A DNA stretch of 64,000 nucleotides from an uncultured Candidatus Nitrosopumilus sp. (GCA_905612295.1 CAJQRN010000007.1:1-64000); one strand, 5' to 3'; shown: positions 29,446-40,120, counted from the first letter of the stretch. Notes: generated from the letters alone by a model not told the origin. Numbers and translations are program-made.

Positions 29446-30126
29446 GTGAGTGAATCTCAAACACCTAACGGTATTTCTCAAGAACCAATTAATGTTTTAT
29501 TTGATACAAAAGCAGTTGTAAAAAAAGACGTATGGGAGATAGATCTAATTCAAATTTTAAATTTATTAACAAAAATTCTGGAAAAAACAGATTCAAAAGA
29601 TCTTAAAGTTGCAGGAATGGCAGCATTGTCATCATCACTAATTTACAGAATGAAAGTTGAAAGTATTTTTGCATTACAAAAAGCAGCCATGGATAAAAAA
29701 CCAAGTTTTCAAAGAACAGATGTGGATATTGAATTAATTGATATCCCATACAGACATGAATCAACATATCCAGTGTCATTAGATGACTTGTTAGGATTAC
29801 TACAGAATCTTATTGGTACAATTGCAAATCCACAATCACGAAGAAATAGAAAATTGGAGATAGAGCCAATCGAGGCACCAGATTTTCAAGAATTTTTTAT
29901 TTCACTAGAAAGTATTATTGGAAAGTATGAAGATTTAATCATGAAAAAAATTGCAAATACAGGGTTTGGATTACTGCAAGACATCATCGCAGAACTTGAT
30001 CAAGTGGATTCAATTAGATGTTTTTTTGCAGCATTATTTTTGGCAAGAGATCAAAAAGTGGATTTAGAACAACAAGAGGACGATATCAAAATTATACTTA
30101 TGAAAGAAGAGACAACAACTGAATAG
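29446..30126 (+). CDS. scpA: segregation and condensation protein ScpA-like
   Basis: ScpA-like N-terminal and C-terminal wHTH pattern; followed by scpB. Confidence 0.75.
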   Translation: MSESQTPNGISQEPINVLFDTKAVVKKDVWEIDLIQILNLLTKILEKTDSKDLKVAGMAALSSSLIYRMKVESIFALQKAAMDKKPSFQRTDVDIELIDIPYRHESTYPVSLDDLLGLLQNLIGTIANPQSRRNRKLEIEPIEAPDFQEFFISLESIIGKYEDLIMKKIANTGFGLLQDIIAELDQVDSIRCFFAALFLARDQKVDLEQQEDDIKIILMKEETTTE

Positions 30127-30175
30127 AGATGGAGAAGAATTTCTTTAACTAAATTTTAAAGGATGATAATAAAAC

Positions 30176-30754
30176 ATGGTCAAAATTGAAAATGCAAAAG
30201 AATCAACAGCGAGAATAGAAGCAGCACTATATTCAGCAGGTAGACCACTCAGAATAGAAGACATCATAAGAGCATCAGGCACAGAATCTAAAATAAAAAC
30301 ATTAGAATTACTTAACGAAATTATCAAAAAAACAAAAAATGCATTCATAGCATTAGAAATAGCAATACTGCCGGATGGATCATATGTAATGCAGTTGAAA
30401 CCAGAATACAGTTCAACTGTTAAAAGATATGCATCAAAACCAGTTTTACCAAATGCGACACTAAAGACATTATCATATATTGCATATGCGCAACCAATTG
30501 CTTCAAAGCAACTTGTTGAAACTAGAGGTTCAGGAGTTTATGCACATCTAAAAGAATTACGGCAACTAGATTACATTACTCACCAAAATGTAGGTAGATT
30601 AAAAATTTATACAACAACTGAAAAATTTCAAAAATATTTTGGAATTCAAGGAGATGTGGAAGATCTAAAATCAAGATTATTTTCTAAAGTAAGAAAAACA
30701 GCAGGAAGAAATGAGATAAAATCCACACCGCAAATAATAACAGAAACAGAATAG
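30176..30754 (+). CDS. scpB: segregation and condensation protein ScpB
   Basis: ARIEAALYSAGRPLRIEDIIRASG; LKTLSYIAYAQPIASKQLVETRGSGVYAHLKEL. Confidence 0.87.
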   Translation: MVKIENAKESTARIEAALYSAGRPLRIEDIIRASGTESKIKTLELLNEIIKKTKNAFIALEIAILPDGSYVMQLKPEYSSTVKRYASKPVLPNATLKTLSYIAYAQPIASKQLVETRGSGVYAHLKELRQLDYITHQNVGRLKIYTTTEKFQKYFGIQGDVEDLKSRLFSKVRKTAGRNEIKSTPQIITETE

Positions 30755-30821
30755 ATAGATTTTTGATTTAAGGCTAATTTTTGGCGTTTTGTATAAATTA
30801 GAGTAATTCAGTAAATTTCTT

Positions 30822-31205
30822 GTGAGAAAATCAGTAGAAAATTTAGCAACCAGTAAGATAACTGGAGGAAGAAGAAAACCACTTAGAATTAGAAGAAAAT
30901 ATGAAACAGATAGATATCCAAATGAGGCAATTAATGGAGCTCAAGTAACAGTAACAAGAAGAGTTAGAGGTAGCAACAACAAAGTTGCTTTAAAAACAAT
31001 TGATTTTGTTAATTTATCAACAGGTAATGCCAAAGTTGTCAAAGCAAAAATTATCAAAGTAATAGATAACACTACAAATAATGATTATAAAAGAAGAGGA
31101 ATTATCAGTAAAGGTGCAATTCTTGAAACGGAAGAAGGTAAGTGTAGAGTTGTATCTAGACCAGGACAATTAGGAATAGTCAACGCAGTTTTGCTAAAAG
31201 AATAA
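30822..31205 (+). CDS. rps8e: 30S ribosomal protein S8e
   Basis: SKITGGRRKPLRIRRKYETDRYPNE; RRGIISKGAILETEEGKCRVVSRPGQLGIVNAVLLKE. Confidence 0.95.
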   Translation: MRKSVENLATSKITGGRRKPLRIRRKYETDRYPNEAINGAQVTVTRRVRGSNNKVALKTIDFVNLSTGNAKVVKAKIIKVIDNTTNNDYKRRGIISKGAILETEEGKCRVVSRPGQLGIVNAVLLKE

Positions 31206-31206
31206 A

Positions 31207-31506
31207 ATGAAAGATTACGAGCACATCGTAATATGGTTGGATTATTTTAATAAAAATTTAAAAAGATCAATGGGAAGAAGATTACCATTAGAAAAGTCTG
31301 TTTATGACCCATCATTAAAAGAATTAATTGATGCAACAACATCAGCAGGATTTGAAATAACAGAATCGGAGGATAAAGTAAGATTTCCAAAAAGACCGTT
31401 TGTTAGGTCAGGGTATATTGTGTTACCAAAAGGATCACATAAGACAATTATTCTTAACAAAATTTCACAAAAACTTACTTCAAAAAGAGTCAAGCAAACA
31501 AAATAA
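31207..31506 (+). CDS. srp19: signal recognition particle 19 kDa protein
   Basis: IWLDYFNKNLKRSMGRRLPLEKSV. Confidence 0.9.
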   Translation: MKDYEHIVIWLDYFNKNLKRSMGRRLPLEKSVYDPSLKELIDATTSAGFEITESEDKVRFPKRPFVRSGYIVLPKGSHKTIILNKISQKLTSKRVKQTK

Positions 31507-31601
31507 AATCGATTCTAGCTCTTAGCTAAAGTAAAGTTGACAGAAGTACATGATAGTGTGATCATTTCTAGTATTATTAATTGCAGGAGGTAGGCGAAAT
31601 A

Positions 31602-31850
31602 ATGCACCTAGCCGGAAGTGGTAGAGTGATAATTCAGCTATCAAAAGAATTAGTTGAAGGACAAATACTCTGCGACGATAAAGGAACTAGAGTTGCAAAA
31701 GTAATGGAACTAATTGGTCCAGTAAAAAGACCGTTTGCGTCAGCGACGTCTTTAACAAATAATATAAATAAATTTGTTGGAAAAAAAGTTTTCATGTTTG
31801 AGCAATCTGCTGCAACTACACCAAAAAGATTTAGGAGAAATAGAAGATGA
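31602..31850 (+). CDS. gar1: H/ACA RNP component Gar1
   Basis: KVMELIGPVKRPFASAT and KKVFMFEQ; ATG at 31602 has AGGAGGT upstream. Confidence 0.85.
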   Translation: MHLAGSGRVIIQLSKELVEGQILCDDKGTRVAKVMELIGPVKRPFASATSLTNNINKFVGKKVFMFEQSAATTPKRFRRNRR

Positions 31851-32806
31851 ACATATTACAAACCCAAAATTGTCCGGAATGCAGATCATCATCGTTAGTT
31901 GATGACATGCAGAATGGCGAACTAATCTGTTCTGGTTGTGGAATAGTTGTCGACGATCAGATTGCAGATTGTGGTCCAGAAACAATAAGTTCGAATCTCG
32001 AAGATAAAATGAAGCTTGCAAGAGCAACAGGACAAACAACCTATTCTCAACATGATTTGGGAATAACAACTGAGATTTCAATTAGTTCAAAAGACTTTAG
32101 TGGTAAAACTATCAACCATGAAGTAAAAAACCAAATGAATCATCTCAGGAAATGGCAACAAAGAGTAAGAGTATCAACACCAAAAGAAAGACGACTTGCA
32201 AATGTTTTAGCAAAAATGGGCGAAACATGTGAATCACTTAATCTTTCAAAAAATGTGTTAGAGACTACTTCAATGATATACAGAAATTTAGACGGACACA
32301 TAGATGTTAAAGGGAAATCAGTAGTTTGTATCACAGCAGCTACAATTTACATGGCATGTAAACAATGTGACGTAGTAAGATCATTAGAAGAAATTTGCCG
32401 AGGAATTGTTCCAGGAAAAGATGTTAAATCAAAAACAAAACTTGCAGCAAGATATTACAGAACCATAGTAATGGAAATGGGCTCATTAAAAGCTCCAGTA
32501 CTAACTATGGACAAATACATCTCAAAGATAGCAAACATGACACATACTGAGGTTAGAGTAGAAAGATTAGCCTTAGAAATTGCTGAAAAAACAAAAGATA
32601 ATAGCATTTCAGATGGAAAATCACCAAATGGGATTGCTGCAGCATATCTGTATGTTTCATCAGTACTACTTGGACAAAATATCCTACAAAGGGACGTTTC
32701 AAGTGTTGCAGGAGTTACAGAAGTTACTATCAGAAATAGATGTAAAGAGATTCTAACAAGTCATAAACTCAAAATTACATTGAGACCATCTCTGGCCAAA
32801 TGTTAA
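31847..32806 (+). CDS. tfb: transcription initiation factor B (TFB)
   Basis: CPECRSSSLVDDMQNGELICSGCGIVV zinc ribbon and cyclin-fold repeats. Confidence 0.96.
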   Translation: MNILQTQNCPECRSSSLVDDMQNGELICSGCGIVVDDQIADCGPETISSNLEDKMKLARATGQTTYSQHDLGITTEISISSKDFSGKTINHEVKNQMNHLRKWQQRVRVSTPKERRLANVLAKMGETCESLNLSKNVLETTSMIYRNLDGHIDVKGKSVVCITAATIYMACKQCDVVRSLEEICRGIVPGKDVKSKTKLAARYYRTIVMEMGSLKAPVLTMDKYISKIANMTHTEVRVERLALEIAEKTKDNSISDGKSPNGIAAAYLYVSSVLLGQNILQRDVSSVAGVTEVTIRNRCKEILTSHKLKITLRPSLAKC

Positions 32807-32905
32807 CACATATCCCCCACCCCTTTTCATTTCATTATTAAAAATACCAATTAGGATTAGCTAAATTTCGTCGGTATTATATAGAGAATCAAAAATATTT
32901 TAGTT

Positions 32906-33676
32906 ATGGTAGTATTAGAAATTAAAGACCTACACGTGTCAATAGGAGATAAAGAGATTCTCAAAGGAGTCAATTTAAAGACAAATCCAGGAGAGGTACA
33001 TGCCATTATGGGACCAAATGGTTCAGGAAAAAGTACACTAGCTTACACACTACTTGCACATCCAAAATATCAAGTCACTAAAGGAGATATTCTATTAGAT
33101 GGTGAAAGTATTTTAGAATTAACAGCAGATCAAAGAGCAAAAAAAGGATTATTTTTAGCATTTCAATATCCAACTGAAGTTTCAGGAGTAGGATTTTCTC
33201 ACTTTCTAAGAACAGCATATAATTCTCTAAGTAAAGCAATGGACGGAGATGATAGAGAAGTGTTCATCACCGTAAGAGAATTTCAAAAATATCTTAAAGA
33301 AAACATAGCTAAAGTTGGATTAAGAGAAGAGTTTCTTTCAAGATACCTAAACGAAGGTTTTTCAGGAGGAGAGAAAAAACGTGCAGAAGTATTACAAATG
33401 GCAGTTTTAAAACCTAAAGTTTCAATTTTAGATGAACCAGATTCAGGATTAGATATTGATGCAGTTCAATCAGTAGCTCAAGCAATCAGTAAAGTCTCAA
33501 CAAAAGATGCAACAGTAATTATAATTACTCACTATGCTAGAATTCTAAATTTCTTAGATAAGTTAGATTATGTACATGTGTTTGCAGAAGGCAAAGTCCT
33601 ACAAACAGGAGATGCATCTCTTGCACAAAAATTAGAAGCTGAAGGTTATGAATGGGCTTTAGAAAAAACAGCATAA
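32906..33676 (+). CDS. sufC: Fe-S cluster assembly ATPase SufC
   Basis: IMGPNGSGKSTLAYTLLAHPKYQVTKGDILLDGE; GFSGGEKKRAEVLQMA. Confidence 0.96.
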   Translation: MVVLEIKDLHVSIGDKEILKGVNLKTNPGEVHAIMGPNGSGKSTLAYTLLAHPKYQVTKGDILLDGESILELTADQRAKKGLFLAFQYPTEVSGVGFSHFLRTAYNSLSKAMDGDDREVFITVREFQKYLKENIAKVGLREEFLSRYLNEGFSGGEKKRAEVLQMAVLKPKVSILDEPDSGLDIDAVQSVAQAISKVSTKDATVIIITHYARILNFLDKLDYVHVFAEGKVLQTGDASLAQKLEAEGYEWALEKTA

Positions 33677-33705
33677 TTAAATTTAAAAACCATTTTAAAA
33701 AAATA

Positions 33706-33918
33706 TTGATTTACAAAGTTCAAGTACAATTTTGTAAAAATTTCTTAAAAATTGAAAAAGATCAAATATCTATCGGAATCAAATCAAACCCAATCAAAGG
33801 AGAAGCAAATAAAGAAATCATTAAAAAAATTGCAAAGTACTTTACAATATCTACAACAGCAATAGAAATCAAATCAGGTCATAAATCTAAAGAAAAAATC
33901 ATAGAAATATCACAGTAA
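33706..33918 (+). CDS. DUF167 (YggU) family protein
   Basis: SIGIKSNPIKGEANKEIIKKIAKYF; TTG start at 33706 avoids overlap with sufC. Confidence 0.78.
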   Translation: MIYKVQVQFCKNFLKIEKDQISIGIKSNPIKGEANKEIIKKIAKYFTISTTAIEIKSGHKSKEKIIEISQ

Positions 33919-33962
33919 ATAAGATATTTTTTATTTAAATAGGGTTTTAGAAATTAAAAATT

Positions 33963-34637
33963 ATGTCAGATAGTAATGAACAGTATTTCTTTAATTTTTC
34001 ATTTTTCAAAGTTGATCCAAAATGGAGATGGATGGCAGATTTGGCAAAAGAAGAATCTGCAAAAGAAGTAGAAAATATTATTAATAATTCAAAAATAATG
34101 TGTAGGACATATTCAAATTTAGGACTAAGAGACGATACAGACTTTTTATTTTGGTTTGCTGCACCTACAGTTGAAGAAATTCAAGCAGTTATTGAAAAAT
34201 TATACAAAACAGTATTTGGAAAATATATCATCCCGTCAAGAACATATTTGTCATGTACAAGACCATCACTATACGTAAAAGACCAAAAAACATTAGGTTT
34301 CATTACAGGTGACAATCCAAAAAAACACGTTATAGTTTATCCATTTACAAAAACTAGAGAATGGTATCTACTACCAAAAGAGAAGCGTCAAGAAATTATG
34401 GATGAGCACATAGGAGTTAGTAAAAAATATCCACAAATAGTACTCAATACGACATATTCATTTGGAATTCATGACGAAGATTTCATGCTAGCATTTGAGG
34501 TAGATGATATCAGAGATTTCCAAAATCTAATAATGGATTTAAGAGAAACTCAAGTTTCAACATATGTAGAAAATGATATTCCAATGATTGTGTGTGTAAA
34601 AAAAGACATAATTCCATTAATTACAAGTTTAGGATAA
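33963..34637 (+). CDS. chlorite dismutase / coproheme decarboxylase (HemQ) family protein
   Basis: HVIVYPFTKTREWYLLPKEKRQEIMDEHIGVSKKYPQIVLNTTYSFGIHDEDFMLAFEVDD. Confidence 0.85.
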   Translation: MSDSNEQYFFNFSFFKVDPKWRWMADLAKEESAKEVENIINNSKIMCRTYSNLGLRDDTDFLFWFAAPTVEEIQAVIEKLYKTVFGKYIIPSRTYLSCTRPSLYVKDQKTLGFITGDNPKKHVIVYPFTKTREWYLLPKEKRQEIMDEHIGVSKKYPQIVLNTTYSFGIHDEDFMLAFEVDDIRDFQNLIMDLRETQVSTYVENDIPMIVCVKKDIIPLITSLG

Positions 34638-34737
34638 AAATCTAAATCAAGATTTACAGATATAAATCTCGGATAAACATAAATGATGAAATTTCGATAA
34701 ATAAAATGTAAATGATGAAATTACAAGGAGATAAAAA

Positions 34738-35736
34738 TTGAATTACAATAAACTAGGAAAAACAGACATCAAAGTATCAGAAGTAGGATTTGGTGCATGG
34801 TCGATTGCATTAGATTGGTGGGGTAAAAAAATTGAAGAAGATGAAGCGAAAAGAATGCTGAAAAAAGCATATGATTTAGGAATTAACTTTTTTGAAACTG
34901 GTGACATGTATGGAAAAGGAAAAAGTGAGAGACTCATCGGTGAAGTTTTCAAAGATATGAGAGATGAAGTTGTACTATCTACAAAATATGGATATGATTT
35001 TTCAGAAGTAGATCAAATAGGACACAAGGAATTACCTCAAAAGTTTGATGAAGATTTTACTCGAAAAGCATTAAGAGAGAGTTTGAAAAGATTACAAACA
35101 GATCATTTAGACATGTATGGATTACATAATCCAAAATTAAATCACATCAGAGATAATTCAATTTTTGACGTACTAGATAGTTTTGTTACAGATAAATCAA
35201 TTAGAACATATCAAGTAGCTTTAGGGCCTGCAATTGGATGGACACAAGAAGGTATGGAAGCAATGGAAAGACCAAATGTAAGTGCAGTTCAAACAGTATA
35301 CAACATTTTAGAACAATCACCAGGCAATGAATTAATGAAAAAAGCTGAAGAAAAAGATGTAGGAATTCTAGTTAGAGTTCCAGAAGCATCAGGAATACTA
35401 ACAGGAAAAGTTAATGCTGAAACAAAAATTGATGAAAAAGATCACAGATCAGTAAGAAAAGGAGAATGGATTAAAGCATCATTAGCAAAGGTAGAAGTGC
35501 TCAAACCAATTGCAGAAAGAACAGGATTAACCATCACAGAATTATCAATGAAATTTATCATGTCAAAGAAAGGGTTTGCATCAGTATTCCCCACAGTAAT
35601 TAGTGAAGAAGAAATTGTGAACTATGTTGAAATGACTAAAGGAGGATATATTTCAGCATCAGATATGAAAGAAATTGAAGAAATTTACAATACATGGCCA
35701 TCTTATGAATTAAAAGCAACACCACAAACAAACTAA
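34738..35736 (+). CDS. aldo/keto reductase
   Basis: VGFGAWSIALDWWGKK; NFFETGDMYGKGKSERLIGE; TTG start. Confidence 0.92.
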   Translation: MNYNKLGKTDIKVSEVGFGAWSIALDWWGKKIEEDEAKRMLKKAYDLGINFFETGDMYGKGKSERLIGEVFKDMRDEVVLSTKYGYDFSEVDQIGHKELPQKFDEDFTRKALRESLKRLQTDHLDMYGLHNPKLNHIRDNSIFDVLDSFVTDKSIRTYQVALGPAIGWTQEGMEAMERPNVSAVQTVYNILEQSPGNELMKKAEEKDVGILVRVPEASGILTGKVNAETKIDEKDHRSVRKGEWIKASLAKVEVLKPIAERTGLTITELSMKFIMSKKGFASVFPTVISEEEIVNYVEMTKGGYISASDMKEIEEIYNTWPSYELKATPQTN

Positions 35737-35743
35737 CTTCTAA

Positions 35744-36082
35744 ATGGATGCTCCAATAAATTCAGAACAAACTATAGAAATCATCGAAAGGATGAAACTT
35801 GCCAAAATTGGCAAATATAAAAAATGGCAATTAATAATTAAAAAAATTAAAAATGATCAAATCTTAAATCCAGAAGAATTAAAATATTATTCAAATTTAA
35901 CTAGAATTTATAAAAATTCAAGCGTCACAACTAGAAGTAAAATTTATCATACAAAATTATCACTAGAGGATGAAAAACCACCATGTAAAGAATGTGGAAA
36001 AGATTCACTGTACTATTGCAACATGAATGATCAGTATTTTTGTAATATTCATGTGGTTGGACACGATAAAAATGAGAATTAA
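35744..36082 (+). CDS. hypothetical protein with C-terminal Cys/His cluster
   Basis: PPCKECGKDSLYYCNMNDQYFCNIHVVGH. Confidence 0.65.
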   Translation: MDAPINSEQTIEIIERMKLAKIGKYKKWQLIIKKIKNDQILNPEELKYYSNLTRIYKNSSVTTRSKIYHTKLSLEDEKPPCKECGKDSLYYCNMNDQYFCNIHVVGHDKNEN

Positions 36083-37122
36083 GCAGTAGTATCTTCTAAA
36101 CTAAATGAATTTTCAACAAAATATTCAACTCGAGTTTTTTTAAATTCACGGGAACTGAAAAGGATTTTGTATTCATCAACGTTAATTTGGTCTTGAATTG
36201 TTTTAGCTACATCATAAGCCTCATCATGTGTTTTACAATGAATCATTGAAAATACATTATATGGCCAATCATCATAAGTAGGACGCTCATAACAATGGCT
36301 AACTTGAGGAAATGATCCTAGCGTTTCACCAACAGAAGTGATCCTATCTTCAGGAACTTTCCAGACAATCATACCATTTGCAGTGAATCCAACTTGTCTA
36401 TGTCTCAAAATAGCTGCAAATCTTCTCATGACACCTACATCCTCATAGTGTTTCATTTTTGTAAATACTTCATCTTCAGTAATACCAAGATTTTTTGCAG
36501 CCTTTACAAATGGTTCATCAATAATTTCCATATCTTTTTGTAATTCACGGATAAAATCTTTATCTTGTTCTGTAGGTTTGAATTCAATATTTTTAATTTC
36601 TTTTTTTTCTTCAGATGGTGCAATGTCATGTTTCTTATCATCTACCAAGTCAAGCTTTACACCTATTTTGAATAATTGTAAAGTTGGAAGCATTCTAACT
36701 TTTTTAATTCCTTTTAGAACATTAAATTTTTCAAGCTCATCATTTAGATCAGCACCAGGAGGTACAGCTAAGGTGAACCAGAGGTTAAACTGATGATCAC
36801 GTTCATAATTATGACTTACTCCAGGATGACGATTAATTTGACTAGCTACATGATCCAATTCATCATGTTCAATTTCCATTGCAACTAATGAACTAGTGTA
36901 ACCAAGTTTTCGAGTATCAAAAATTGCACTCAATTGTCTTAAGACACCAATTTCTTTAAGATTTTTTAACTTTTCTTTAATAATTTCTGGAGTAGTATCA
37001 AATTTTTTTGCAATAGCATCAAAGGGTCTAGTAACTAATGGGAACGTCCATTGAATTTCATTAAGAAGTTCCTTATCAGATTCATCTAAAGAAGACAATA
37101 AGTGAATTAATCGGAGATTCAA
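36079..37122 (-). CDS. siroheme decarboxylase-like protein, AhbA and AhbB type domains in one chain
   Basis: Two Lrp/AsnC-like halves with HPGVSHNYERDHQFNLWFTLAVP and FPQVSHCYERPTYDDWPYNVFSMIH. Confidence 0.85.
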   Translation of the reverse strand: MNLRLIHLLSSLDESDKELLNEIQWTFPLVTRPFDAIAKKFDTTPEIIKEKLKNLKEIGVLRQLSAIFDTRKLGYTSSLVAMEIEHDELDHVASQINRHPGVSHNYERDHQFNLWFTLAVPPGADLNDELEKFNVLKGIKKVRMLPTLQLFKIGVKLDLVDDKKHDIAPSEEKKEIKNIEFKPTEQDKDFIRELQKDMEIIDEPFVKAAKNLGITEDEVFTKMKHYEDVGVMRRFAAILRHRQVGFTANGMIVWKVPEDRITSVGETLGSFPQVSHCYERPTYDDWPYNVFSMIHCKTHDEAYDVAKTIQDQINVDEYKILFSSREFKKTRVEYFVENSFSLEDTTA

Positions 37123-37192
37123 TTAAAAATGTAGCTAGTATTTCACACAGGGATTTTTAATACATAAATAGAAACTGGAGTGTTTTGGATCG

Positions 37193-37846
37193 ATGATAAT
37201 AAATCTAAATCTTGAAGGTAAAAAAATCATTGTTGTAGGGGGAGGAAATGAGGCTGAAAAAAGAATAAAATCAATACTAAATGAAAAATGTGAAATTACA
37301 GTTATTGCCGATGCTGTAAATTCCCAGATTTCAAAATTAGTAAAAACAAAAAAAATTAAATTAAAAAAACAAAAAATTGAAAATATAAAATTTATTTTAG
37401 AATTAAATCCAGATTTAATAATTACAACTACAAATGATAAAAAAATTAATCAAAAAATAATTAACTATGCAAAGAAAAAGAAAATAATAGCATATAGTTC
37501 AGATAATCCTGAAGATAGTGATTTTGCAAATGCAGCTATTATTGATTTTGAAAAAATGATTCAAGTTGCAATTTTTACCGGAGGTAGGAGTCCAATAATG
37601 GCAAAAAAAATTAAATCAAAAGTTGAAATTGCACTAAAAAAAGTTATTTCAAAAGAAGATATTGCTCAAATTAAAATACAAAAAATATCACGAGAATTAT
37701 CTAAAGAAATTATTCCCACTCAATTTGAACGAAAAGAATGTCTACGCAGCATCATGACTGATAATGGTATTGATCAGTTAATAAAAGACGGTCAAATAAA
37801 AAAAGCTGAAAAGCGAGCAATTGAGATATTAAAAAAATGGAAATGA
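37193..37846 (+). CDS. precorrin-2 dehydrogenase / sirohydrochlorin ferrochelatase-like (CysG N-terminal)
   Basis: LNLEGKKIIVVGGGNEAEKRIKSIL; next to hemA. Confidence 0.83.
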   Translation: MIINLNLEGKKIIVVGGGNEAEKRIKSILNEKCEITVIADAVNSQISKLVKTKKIKLKKQKIENIKFILELNPDLIITTTNDKKINQKIINYAKKKKIIAYSSDNPEDSDFANAAIIDFEKMIQVAIFTGGRSPIMAKKIKSKVEIALKKVISKEDIAQIKIQKISRELSKEIIPTQFERKECLRSIMTDNGIDQLIKDGQIKKAEKRAIEILKKWK

Positions 37847-39108
37847 ATCAAAAAATCATAAATGCACGTGTAACTTTTCGTAACTCACCAATCCATATTT
37901 TAGAGAAATTTACTATAAAAGATGTTGAAAATGCATATCAACAATTTAAAAAACATTCAGGATTAGATGAATGTGTAATAATTCAAACTTGTAATAGAAT
38001 TGAATTGTTTGCAAAATCAAAATCGGATAACATAGATAAAATTAAAAAAACATGGGCAAGCATAACAGGACTTGATGAAGAAATATTTAATGAAAATATA
38101 GAATTTGCAGAAAATCAGGAAGCAATGCATCACCTGTTGAAGTTAACGTCAGGCTTAGATTCAATGGTATTAGGTGAAGAACAAATTTTAGGCCAAATAA
38201 AAAATTCCATAACATCAGCTAGAGAAGTAAAAGCATCAGGTCAGCATCTCAATACATTGTTTGATAAAGCAATCAGAATGGGAACTAGGATTAGAAATTC
38301 TAGCGGAATTGGTAAAGGTGGAATATCAGTAGGATCAATGGCAGTAAAACTTGCAGAAGAAAACATTGATGAATTAAAAACAAAGAAAATTCTTTTGATT
38401 GGAACTGGAGAAGTATCAACTCTAGTTGCAAAATCATTACAAAGAAGAGGATATGCATTTAATGTTACGAGTAGGACTATTGGAAGATCAGAAACATTTT
38501 GTGAAACAATGGGAGGAAAGCCAATTAAGTTTGAAGAAGTTCTCTCAGGATTTAACAGATATGATGTAATATTTGTTGCAACAACTGCACCATACTTTCT
38601 TGTAACACAAGAAAGAATTACAGATGCAATGAAAAATAAAAACAATGGAATGATGATACTAGATTTATCAAATCCAAGAACAGTAGATGAAAAAGTAGCA
38701 ACCATTGGAGGAGTTAAACTAATGAATTTAGATCAAATTGCAGAAATGGTCGAAAAAAACATGAATGCTAGATTAAACAAGGTAAAAACAGTTGAAAATA
38801 TAATTAGAGAAGAAGTATCAGTATTAGAAGCCTCAATGAAAAGATTAGATGCAGAACCACTTGTAACGGACGTATTCAAAAGTATAGAGAATCTCAGAGA
38901 AAAAGAATTACAGAAAGCGCTACAAATGTTGGGTGAGAAAGATGAAAGAAAAATCAAAATTATTGAAGAATTAACAAAAGCAGTGGTAGAGAGCATTGTA
39001 TCAACCCCAATGAATAATATCAGAAAAGCATCAGAACAAGGTCAACCAGGTGTGATAGAATTAGCCAGTAAGTTATTTGACTATAAAAAACAAAATCAGG
39101 TAGACTAG
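37837..39108 (+). CDS. hemA: glutamyl-tRNA reductase
   Basis: CVIIQTCNRIELFA; SGLDSMVLGEEQILGQIK; LLIGTGEVSTLVAKSL. Confidence 0.96.
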   Translation: MEMNQKIINARVTFRNSPIHILEKFTIKDVENAYQQFKKHSGLDECVIIQTCNRIELFAKSKSDNIDKIKKTWASITGLDEEIFNENIEFAENQEAMHHLLKLTSGLDSMVLGEEQILGQIKNSITSAREVKASGQHLNTLFDKAIRMGTRIRNSSGIGKGGISVGSMAVKLAEENIDELKTKKILLIGTGEVSTLVAKSLQRRGYAFNVTSRTIGRSETFCETMGGKPIKFEEVLSGFNRYDVIFVATTAPYFLVTQERITDAMKNKNNGMMILDLSNPRTVDEKVATIGGVKLMNLDQIAEMVEKNMNARLNKVKTVENIIREEVSVLEASMKRLDAEPLVTDVFKSIENLREKELQKALQMLGEKDERKIKIIEELTKAVVESIVSTPMNNIRKASEQGQPGVIELASKLFDYKKQNQVD

Positions 39109-39139
39109 GATTATATTTTAGCCAGAATTAATTTTAAAC

Positions 39140-40120
39140 ATGTCATTTCCCACTAAACGTCTTAGAAGATTACGAATCTCAGAGAAAATGAGAGAATTAG
39201 TTCAAGAAACCACATTAACACCCAAAGACTTCATTTGTCCAGTATTTGTTCAAGAGGATCTTAAAACAAGAATCAAAGTTGAATCAATGTCAGAAATTGA
39301 AAGATTGCCATTGGAAGAGGTAAATGATGAAGTCAAAACAATCATAGATTTGGGAATTCCCGCAATTATGTTGTTTGGAATTCCAACACAAAAAGATGAA
39401 GTAGGAAGTTCAGCTTTTGATGATAATGGCATTGTTCAAAAAGCAATTAGTCAAATTAGAAAAGAGTTTGGTGATAAAATAGTAATTATGGCAGATGTTT
39501 GTTTATGTCAATTTACATCTACAGGTCATTGCGGAATTATTCAAGGTGATAAAATTGATAACGATACAAGTTTAGAAATACTTGCAAAAATTGCTATTAG
39601 TCAAGCTAAAGCAGGAGTAGATACAGTGTCACCATCTGCGATGATGGACGGTCAGGTTACTGCAATAAGAAAAGCTCTAGATGATAAAGGATTTACAGAT
39701 GTTTCTATAATGTCACATTCAGCAAAACATCGTTCAAATTTTTATGCACCGTTTAGAGATGCTGCAGAATGTGCACCAAAGTTTGGAGATAGAAAAACAT
39801 ACCAAGTTCCATTTACAAATGCAAGAGAGGCAATGATGGAAGTAGAAACGGACATCAATGAAGGAGTAGACATTGTAATGATTAAACCAGCATTAGCATA
39901 TCTAGATTTAATTGCAGAGACTAGAAGAAAATACAATGTTCCAGTAGCAGCTTATAGTGTTTCTGGAGAGTATGCACTGGTAAAAGCTGCATCCCAATTA
40001 GGATATGTAAATGAAAAAGACATCACGTTAGAGATTCTTCATTCAATTAAAAGGGCAGGTGCAGATATGATAGTTACCTATTTTGCAAAATCAGCATCAA
40101 GATTTCTTCAAGAGTCATGA
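39140..40120 (+). CDS. hemB: delta-aminolevulinic acid dehydratase
   Basis: DVCLCQFTSTGHCGI; VSPSAMMDGQV; MIKPALAYLD. Confidence 0.97.
   Translation: MSFPTKRLRRLRISEKMRELVQETTLTPKDFICPVFVQEDLKTRIKVESMSEIERLPLEEVNDEVKTIIDLGIPAIMLFGIPTQKDEVGSSAFDDNGIVQKAISQIRKEFGDKIVIMADVCLCQFTSTGHCGIIQGDKIDNDTSLEILAKIAISQAKAGVDTVSPSAMMDGQVTAIRKALDDKGFTDVSIMSHSAKHRSNFYAPFRDAAECAPKFGDRKTYQVPFTNAREAMMEVETDINEGVDIVMIKPALAYLDLIAETRRKYNVPVAAYSVSGEYALVKAASQLGYVNEKDITLEILHSIKRAGADMIVTYFAKSASRFLQES

Noticed and set aside
34681-34725. Two TAAATGATGAAATT repeats resembling C/C' boxes
   Set aside because: No CUGA D boxes at suitable positions; likely AT-rich leader repeats.
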